Below, piece after piece: positions 56,703 through 64,000 of a stretch of 64,000 bases of DNA (position 1 is the first letter of the stretch; each line of letters begins with the position of its first letter). Both the position numbers and the translations under genes were made by a program. The notes beneath the pieces are model-generated. The model saw only the letters and a program-made list of their open reading frames with translations, searched no databases and was not told the origin of the DNA. Source of the DNA: Cephalotrichum gorgonifer (Eukaryota; Ascomycota; Sordariomycetes; Microascales; Microascaceae); contig ONZQ02000001.1 of NCBI GenBank assembly GCA_900312665.1, forward strand, positions 1,820,706 through 1,884,705. The letters run 5' to 3'.

Positions 56703-59700
56703 ATGACTTTCTCGCGCGGCCGCCCACGGGCGGCGCGCCAACACCTCTCGCTATCATCCATATCATCATTTTTAGCAGCTTTAGTCCTGGTGCCATCCCC
56801 AGCCAGGGCACTCGACATCACCCCAGCTCCAGCTGCGAACCTCGACTTCTCCCGCCTAGGAAAGGTAGGCATTGCCGGCGATTTCACCGGCGTATCCCTG
56901 TACGAATACCAAGGGCAAAGCGCGAACACAGTCTCGGGTAATGACAGCGAGTCGCTCCTCGCCCAACTACCTAACGGCGCGTTTGCGTCCCTGGCATCAA
57001 GTGATGCATCAATACGGTCAATGTGCACCTACACCGGGAGCAATGGCGATGTAGCCGGCGTGATAATAGGTGGCAACTTTACCAGCCTGAACGGCAAAGA
57101 ATCCCGAGCCATCGCTCTCTTCAACCCCGACACCGGCGAGGTCACCGCCTTGGACGACCTTGAAGGCCAAGTCAACGCCGTATACTGCGACCAGGACACC
57201 AACAAGGTTTATGTTGGAGGGAACTTTAAGAAGGAAGACTCGATGAACGCGATTTCCTGGAGCGCGGATGATGGATGGACGGACCTTCCCTTTGCCGGAT
57301 TCAACGGACCGGTTTCCTCAATCACACGGGCTTCGAATGGCCACATCATTTTTGGAGGCTCCTTTACCGGTCTCGGCAACACGACGACCTCAAGTACACC
57401 GGACGAGCAAGTAATCAACCTCTCGGACGCCGATATCACGTCAACCTCGAGTACTACCACCGCGGGCTTTAGCGATCCGAGGAACATTATCTGTAAGACC
57501 GATAGCGTGGACGGGGCAGGAAACACTTGGCTCCTTGCCGACCGTTCGCCGGGCTCCTGGCAGGCAAGCTTCGGCTTCGGGTTCCGACCGACGAAGCTTC
57601 GGCTCCGGAATACTCATCAAGATGGCCGCGGAACGAAGACTTGGCGATTCACCGTCATCCCAGACACGGGAATCCTCAACTTTACCTACGTCGATCCCAA
57701 GACCAACGAGGAGCGATCTTGCACCAGCGAGTGCCCATTGAGCGACGATCCCGATGTTCCTTTCCAGGACTTCACCTTCGTCAACTCCGTCGGCATGGAC
57801 GGGTTCAGAATCGACATTTCAGATTTCTACGGGGCCGGTGGCGGGCTGAATGGCATCGAGCTATTTGAGGAAGACATCTCTGCTTTTGCGATCAACCGCT
57901 TCAATGAGCCGAGCTGCGCTCGCCTCGCGACCGGCGCCTCGGCTACTGCCACGGGGCCATGGAGAGAGGCTCCCTCGGCCCAGAGTGGCTCGATGTATCT
58001 TACGTCCCAGCTCCAGGATCCCATCACCGAAGACTCAGCATCCATTGTCTTCTTCCCCAACATCAAGGACTCCGGCAACTATTCGGTCAACATGTACACG
58101 CCGGGGTGTATTGGTGATGGGACTTGTGGAAGTAGGGGTCAGGTTAACGTGACTGGTGTCATGTCAAAAGACAACAAGGTCACCTTCTCGACATCACTGT
58201 ACCAGACAAACAACTTCGACAAGTACGACCAGATCTACTTTGGCTTCATTGATGCAAGCTCGACCTCGTTCAGACCCTCTGTCACCATCACCCCATTGGC
58301 CGGCCAGTCTCTCAACGAGATGGTGTTTGTTGCGCAACGCGTGGGCTTTTCCCTCATCAGTTCGAGCGGCGGACTGAACGGGCTGTTTGACTATGATCCC
58401 GAAGCCCAAGAGATCGACGAGTCAGACCTTAGCTCGTCGGCCGTCAACAAATTATCATCCGACTTTTCGGGGGGGTCCAAAATCTCGTCGGTGGCATCCT
58501 CCGGTGACGTTATCTATGTCGGCGGTGACTTCTCCTCCTCCGACGCCCATAACGTCATTTCCATCAACTCGGAAGACGAGCGTATTGCATCCCTGGACGG
58601 TGGTCTGGACGGAGCGGTTGCGGCCATCCTTCTCGACGGTTCGATGCTGTACGTTGGCGGAAAGTTCTCCAAGGCCCGCGGGGGTGATGTGAACGGCCTG
58701 AACAACGTTGCCGCCTACGACACCGACAAGAACTCGTGGGTGGCTCTCGGCGCAGGGCTTAATGGCAACGTCCACCACGTTGCGGCGCTGAAGATCACTC
58801 TGGGCGACGAGGATGCCCAAACAGCCATTGCATTCTCTGGTGACTTCACAGAGTGTCTGGAATTCGATTCGAACCCTGCCAGCGAAGTGTCGCGACTAGC
58901 CGTCTGGGTGCCCTCTCAGAACAACTGGCTCCAGAACCTCGATCAGACCGTTCCAGCATATAGCGGCCTCCTCACGGCTTCGATACTCGACCTTCCCGAT
59001 ATCGACGCCCTGTACGCTGGTTCAGTGGCATACTCGCAAGTTGGTGCATCCGGGGCCGCCACGCTGACCGACGGTACCCTGGGACGGTTCCCCGTCAAGA
59101 TACACACTCAGTCCGCATCGACTTCAGGGTCGTCAAAGGTTGGCCGCCGAGAGCTTCTCTCTCCTGACAATGGCATCGCTGGTGTTGTGGCTGGCACTTT
59201 CTATGAGGGAAATAACAAGGACATGACGATTCTCGCTGGTCGCTTTTCGGCTGAGCTGTCGGACGGCACAGTCACTAATAACCTCGTCATCATCGACAGC
59301 TCAGACAACGACAAGGTCATCGGCCTCGACTCCGATATTGGCGACAACTCGACCTTCTCCGCGGTCGCCGTCCGAGATGGCATACTCTATGCCGGCGGCC
59401 TTGTGACGGGGACTGTGAGTGGCGACTCCGTTAACGGTCTCCTCGCCTACAACCTCGACTCGAATTCATTCCCTAACCAGCCACCTCCGCTTTCCGGTGG
59501 TAACTCGAGTGTCTCGGCCATCGCCGTCCAGCCTAAGACGGGCGATATACTCGTTGGGGGATCATTTACCCAAGCCGGATCCCTTCCGTGCCCCGGCGTC
59601 TGCATATACGACCCGGGTCAGACCAGCTGGAGGCAACCGGGTGTCAACATCCAGGGAGACGTCCACAGCATGATATGGACTAGCGACACGGTCATGGTCG

Positions 59701-60425
59701 TCGGCGGGTCTTTGACTGTCAATGGCAGTACCGACACACCCCTCGCCATGTACTACAGCGAGACGCAATCCTGGGACACGTATCCTGATGCGGACAGCAT
59801 CCCAGGTCCCGTTGTGGCCATGACCCTGGGCTCCAGCGATGGGAACCAGATATGGATTGCCGGCCACGCCAAAGATACCGGCTCAGTATTCATTATGAAG
59901 CACGACGGCACCGGCTGGTTGACAGCCCCCAAGGATGTGCTTCCGCAGTCCATCATCCGGAGCATGCAAGTATTCTCGCTGACAGAGAAGCACGACGCGA
60001 CCGACCTACTGCCCGAGCGCCAATCCCTCGTCCTCGTGGGATCCATCGGCCTGCCTGATTTCGGAAAAGCATCAGCCGCCGTCTTTGACGGCCAGTCCTT
60101 CCAGCCGTATGCCCTGACGACCAACTCGGGAGACTCAGCAAGCTCTATGGCCAGGTTCTTCACTCAGAAGCAGGACTTTTTCACCGCGGGAGGCGACGAC
60201 ATGCCGCTCGTATTCGTCGTGCTGATCTGCCTTGCCATATCGCTAGGCCTCATGCTCATCATCGTCCTCGCGGGAATAGTGCTCGACCGGATGCGCAAGA
60301 AGCGTGAGGGCTACATGCCCGCCCCGACATCGATGATAGACCGCAGCAGCGGCATGAGGCGGGTTCCACCCAGCCAGCTGTTTGAGGGCCTGGGGAGGGA
60401 GAGGCCTAATATCCCGCAGGTCTAG
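56703..60425 (+). CDS. RAX2: Cellular polarity protein Rax2, 1240 aa
   Basis: A single-exon frame. Rax2 is a type I membrane glycoprotein that marks bud or division sites in yeasts and hyphal growth sites in filamentous fungi, acting with Rax1 to guide polarity. ATG at 56703 (CAACCATGACT context) gives a signal peptide ending near residue 36 (PSPARA-LD); the frame extends further upstream but without ATG. The ectodomain has repeated kelch/beta-propeller-like blades with the pattern VGGxF (IIGGNFTSLNG, YVGGNFKKE, FGGSFTGLG, YVGGDFSSSD, YVGGKFSKARGG, LVGGSFTQAG) and many N-x-S/T glycosylation sites. A C-terminal helix (residues about 1167-1195) is followed by a basic, short cytosolic tail (MRKKREGYMPAPTSMIDR...). 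Length and order match Rax2 of Pezizomycotina. Confidence 0.95.
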   Translation: MTFSRGRPRAARQHLSLSSISSFLAALVLVPSPARALDITPAPAANLDFSRLGKVGIAGDFTGVSLYEYQGQSANTVSGNDSESLLAQLPNGAFASLASSDASIRSMCTYTGSNGDVAGVIIGGNFTSLNGKESRAIALFNPDTGEVTALDDLEGQVNAVYCDQDTNKVYVGGNFKKEDSMNAISWSADDGWTDLPFAGFNGPVSSITRASNGHIIFGGSFTGLGNTTTSSTPDEQVINLSDADITSTSSTTTAGFSDPRNIICKTDSVDGAGNTWLLADRSPGSWQASFGFGFRPTKLRLRNTHQDGRGTKTWRFTVIPDTGILNFTYVDPKTNEERSCTSECPLSDDPDVPFQDFTFVNSVGMDGFRIDISDFYGAGGGLNGIELFEEDISAFAINRFNEPSCARLATGASATATGPWREAPSAQSGSMYLTSQLQDPITEDSASIVFFPNIKDSGNYSVNMYTPGCIGDGTCGSRGQVNVTGVMSKDNKVTFSTSLYQTNNFDKYDQIYFGFIDASSTSFRPSVTITPLAGQSLNEMVFVAQRVGFSLISSSGGLNGLFDYDPEAQEIDESDLSSSAVNKLSSDFSGGSKISSVASSGDVIYVGGDFSSSDAHNVISINSEDERIASLDGGLDGAVAAILLDGSMLYVGGKFSKARGGDVNGLNNVAAYDTDKNSWVALGAGLNGNVHHVAALKITLGDEDAQTAIAFSGDFTECLEFDSNPASEVSRLAVWVPSQNNWLQNLDQTVPAYSGLLTASILDLPDIDALYAGSVAYSQVGASGAATLTDGTLGRFPVKIHTQSASTSGSSKVGRRELLSPDNGIAGVVAGTFYEGNNKDMTILAGRFSAELSDGTVTNNLVIIDSSDNDKVIGLDSDIGDNSTFSAVAVRDGILYAGGLVTGTVSGDSVNGLLAYNLDSNSFPNQPPPLSGGNSSVSAIAVQPKTGDILVGGSFTQAGSLPCPGVCIYDPGQTSWRQPGVNIQGDVHSMIWTSDTVMVVGGSLTVNGSTDTPLAMYYSETQSWDTYPDADSIPGPVVAMTLGSSDGNQIWIAGHAKDTGSVFIMKHDGTGWLTAPKDVLPQSIIRSMQVFSLTEKHDATDLLPERQSLVLVGSIGLPDFGKASAAVFDGQSFQPYALTTNSGDSASSMARFFTQKQDFFTAGGDDMPLVFVVLICLAISLGLMLIIVLAGIVLDRMRKKREGYMPAPTSMIDRSSGMRRVPPSQLFEGLGRERPNIPQV

Positions 60426-63400
60426 ACGATTACGAGAGGTGACTTGGTTCTGATATTTCCTTTTGTTTTTATGCATGGCGTTGGAGGGGTTACGAAGGCG
60501 AAAATGAGGGTCGGACAGGAAGGGCAGGGGCTTGATACCATGGAGCCTTTTTTTTCCCCTTCCAACTTGGAGGGGTGGGAAAAAGTCTCGGCGATGATGA
60601 TGCGTGGTGGCTGTTGGCTCGACCATTGTACATCTACAGCATACATATTTTTTTTTTCCTTTTTTCCTCTTTTCTTCTTCTTCGATCTTCATGACCCTCA
60701 TGGAATCTTTTCTTTTTTTTCTGTTTCTTTCTTGCCCACTTAATTTTCTATCCTCGGGAACCACCATCACGAGGAGGGCAGGGGGCGAGCGGCGTGGGAT
60801 GATCTTTTTTAGCAGGCGATGTTGCTTCTATTCTAATGGGGGGGTGTATATTAGGTGGCTTTTTTAGGTAGATTAATGGGAGATGCTGAACAAAAGCTAT
60901 TTCTCTATTATAAGGGGTTATCGTTGCTGTGAAGGGGGACTGCATGTGCCATGGGGAGGACTGTGTGTGTCTGTGTCTTGACTGGACCTGATGTCTGTTT
61001 CGCCGGCGGGATAGGGGCTTGTCTTCTCGAGAACAAGAAGGGATCCGCGAAGAGAGTAGCCGGAGTAAAAGTCTCGCCTTGCCCTCCCTTTCCCCCCTTC
61101 CTCCCTTGCCTTTTTGTCTTGCGGAAAATGAAACCATCAGCAGTTTTCTTTAGCCCCTTATGAACGGACAACCTTCCGCAGCCCCTTCTCCCCAGGCCAA
61201 TCGCTTTCCCCGATACTAGACATCGGCCGCTTTCGAAGAAGTAATACCGCGGGTGACAATGGGCCGCCGGTTCACCCTTACCTAGGCATATCTGGGGGTT
61301 GGTATCAGAGTGTTGCGGGCTTGTCGCCTCACCAGCTTATATGGCCTCGCTTGGGATAGGGGTCGGGGGACACGACGAGCTGATGTGCAAGGGAGCAGTG
61401 GCAAGCATACCCGGTCTCCGGGGAGGCTGATTCACTCTATTTACTTCCGGTCATCGCCAGTATGAATGAAGGCGGGATATCTCGCATGATGACGAGGAAG
61501 AGGCAAGGCGTGAGCCGGAACCCGCCGCCGTGACCGAGATGCCGGCGCTACAAAAGGAAGATTCCTCCCTTCCGGCGACTGACCTGCCACCTTGACTCGC
61601 CGTCCGCATTAACAAAATGGTAGCCGAGTCTGGCTATGGGGGGGATGAGGTGGAGTCACGGGGCCATGGTAGTTGGAGAAGCCTGCCCAAGACTAACAGG
61701 CTCTATCATAGGACCATGGAGAGCTAAACAAACCATCAGTCTCCCCTCGGTCCATCGTCTACTACGTAAAGCCGCAATGGGGATGGCCCATGTGGGACGC
61801 ACGGTATACACCATCACCGCGTGGGACGCACCGGAGTCGGGGGAAGGGATGTTCCTCGCCGCCCAGCCAAACACATTGCCACATATAACCCTTTCGCCAT
61901 GAATACGACGACATTAGCCTCGAGGGCGTTCGACTTAACGCCCCTCTAGCCGGGCACGCTTACCTTTAGTCATGGCGTTACTAGTCCGGGGATGACACTC
62001 TCCGGAGCTCGGGATCCATGACCTATGCGCGGAGAGGGGCTGGCCTCCGGGGAGGGGGGATCGTTGCTTAGGCTCAAAAGCTGGACGCCACGGCCGTTGG
62101 ATATGCCCCTTATACGAGGTTGATGAACCTCGGTGGGCGGGATTTTGGCTTTTGAATGTGGGGTGCGGAGTTGCAGCTTCTTGATCTAGCCCCGAACGGC
62201 TAAGCCTCGTCGAGAGTTCGATGCAGGAGAGCTATCTTAGACGAGGGCGAACTCTGCATGGGCGGTGTCGCCGGCGTTGAATGTTAGCTTTACCGTACCC
62301 AATGGGGGGATACCGCATTTCCCCGAGTATGTGAGCACTCGCTCTCTCCTGCCTCTCTCTTTCCTCCTCTCTCGCGAAGAGAGAGCCCCCTGCGCCACTT
62401 CTCTCCGTATCCCCGCTGTCGTCGGAGAATTTCAGCTTCCCACCCAAACTTGCCTATCCCATCCACCTCCCTAATCCAGGCATAGCTCCCTTCTCCCCCC
62501 CTTTATCCTTTCTAGTCGAGCCACCGGCCCCCACCCCCCTTTTGTCTCCCGGGCTAGCGTCGGCTGGTTCGCCTCTTCGGATGCCTTCGTGATGAGTGTG
62601 CTTTCAGGGGGGGGAAGGGAGGGAAAAGGGGAGAGTGTATGACCAGGACGCACATTCGAGCTTCTGCAAAGGCGTCTGTACATGTTTCCGTGTAACTCGT
62701 TCCGTGTACTCGTACAGCTTGCGGAGGTTGGGGGCCGATGAAAAAGGAGGCAAGCAGTGAGGAATAAACCGCACAGGACACACACGATTGAAGCTTTGAA
62801 GTACCTAGTTTCTTGGACTACTGCATTGGAGGAGCCGTGGCAACAAGTTCAGCAAGGAAGATGGCCCTATCGTTCCGAAGACGAAGGACGACGGGAAGGA
62901 GGTTGGCAGGCTTTCAGCCTCGGCCCTTGAGCGGTTTGCATCACAAGCCAAGTCCGATTGGCCCCGAGAAACTTGGTCCCTCCCAGACGCTCCCCCTCCC
63001 TTCTGAGGTGCCTGCCACGAGGGGATGGGCTCTGGAGACGTTATCGATTTCAGAGGGCACGAGAAGATCCGGAGCCTCGAGTATCTATCAACCCTGTATT
63101 CTTGGCCGGTTCAGGCTGGGACGCGGACCAGCGGGCGAGATGGTGAAGAGTCCTGGTGTAGAGTTGATGTAGGCCATTCTTGGCATCAACGTTAGCTTCA
63201 GTCTCTTTCTACATGAAAATCGTAAATTCAGATACATAGCTGACAGACACGGGAATGGGTGGGAGGATACTTTTGGGGGGGGGAGAGGTTCAAAGCCCCG
63301 AAGTAAGGATAAGGTAGCTCATGCAAGTACAGAGTATAATACTTGTACGACGAGTTTGTCCCACGCACCCACTAAACCTACATGTAAGCCACTCCAGGTC

Positions 63401-64000
63401 GGGAAAGAGGCTCCCCATCCCCAATCTCCCTCACACACATTTCCCGCTCTCGCATCACAAAAGTGAAATAAATGGAAACTGGTTTGTACGAGCATCGTCA
63501 TCTTCGAACAATTAACCTCAATTGCTACCGTCATGCAACACCCACACACCCAAATGCGACCCTCCCCATGCTCCTCTCCCGCCACCCCTATCCCTGTGAA
63601 TATGAAACTCGTCTCTTCTCCGAGCTTACGCGGACTGCTGGACCAGAAAAAAAGGGGGCGTCGAAAAGAGAAAAAGTAGAAAGAAAAAGATAAACGGACA
63701 CCGTATAACTGCTTCGCTTAAGGGGTTTGGTTTTGGGGTGGGAAAAAAAAAGGAAGAGTATGCATAAGTACCGATACCTGATCGGATTCGCTGCAGATGT
63801 ATCCGTACTCATACCCTTCTTCGTACCTTGGGCGTTGACCTAACGGAGAAAAAAAAAACACAACCACCAGAAAGAGGTGGTGGTGGTGCTCTGCGGGTTG
63901 CATTGGGTGCGTGCATACTTGTACTTGTGCCTTAGCTCAGATCTCACCTGCAAAGCAGCGGGGCCTGGTTACATCCGCTGACTTTCTTGACCGCAGAGCT
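60426..64000. other. Gene-free right end of the window (3.6 kb)
   Basis: Begins with a T-rich 3' UTR-like tract of RAX2 (about 60640-60730). The rest holds only short open frames without domain signatures. The final kilobase carries several TACTTGTAC/TACTCGTAC-type motifs (62707, 63347, 63916). A gene starting beyond 64000 could have its promoter here. Confidence 0.55.

Noticed and set aside
1..64000. CRISPR arrays, insertion sequences, integrated viral genes or LTR elements
   Set aside because: No regularly spaced direct repeats, transposase, integrase, reverse transcriptase or capsid-like frames were seen in the translated frames.

Overview
This is a 64-kb piece of a filamentous ascomycete genome, most likely a Sordariomycete. 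The evidence is short GT-AG introns with CTAAC-like branch points, CT-rich leaders, GC-rich third codon positions, and single-copy genes in Pezizomycotina form (Vps10 with two C-terminal hydrophobic segments, Rax2, Lsm8, ARPC2). There are no bacterial operons, CRISPR arrays, rRNA or supportable tRNA genes. The genus cannot be named from sequence alone. I support 15 protein-coding genes, one cut by the left edge. A 22-base N run at 32022-32043 marks an assembly gap.

Layout: 1-354 is the C-terminus of an amino-acid permease. 1978-3743 encodes an NTF2-like protein with a long disordered tail, and 4819-9460 the sorting receptor Vps10. On the minus strand, 16754-11564 is a serine-rich conserved ascomycete protein whose two halves I join across an exceptional 2.73-kb intron. 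After a gene-poor 4.8 kb comes a radical-SAM lysine 2,3-aminomutase-like gene (23416-21586, minus, five exons). It is divergent from a monocarboxylate-type MFS transporter (25533-27450, plus, four exons). A 19-bp minisatellite lies between them.

The second half is mostly housekeeping. It holds a mitochondrial rhomboid protease (31879-30119, minus) divergent from a Tma17-like proteasome-assembly chaperone candidate (32573-33175), a membrane-anchored lysine-rich protein (35442-34132, minus) and a nucleoside hydrolase (37531-39119). These are followed by Lsm8 (39974-39474, minus), a probable mitochondrial protein of unknown function (41840-40566, minus), a disordered phospho-type protein (46405-49133), the Arp2/3 subunit ARPC2 (50398-51794, with one GC-AG intron) and the polarity landmark Rax2 (56703-60425).

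The genes do not form one pathway. Themes are endomembrane and polarity functions (Vps10, ARPC2, Rax2), mitochondrial proteins (rhomboid, the unknown 424-aa protein, perhaps the aminomutase) and RNA/protein quality control (Lsm8, Tma17-like). The most unusual items are the giant coding intron with its internal CCAAT-containing direct repeat, the bacterial-type aminomutase, the exact-period 19-bp minisatellite, and a dispersed noncoding motif family (TACTTGTAC/TACTCGTAC). I found no clear undescribed multi-gene system. Exon boundaries were derived by hand from splice signals, reading phase and family conservation, and need transcript support.
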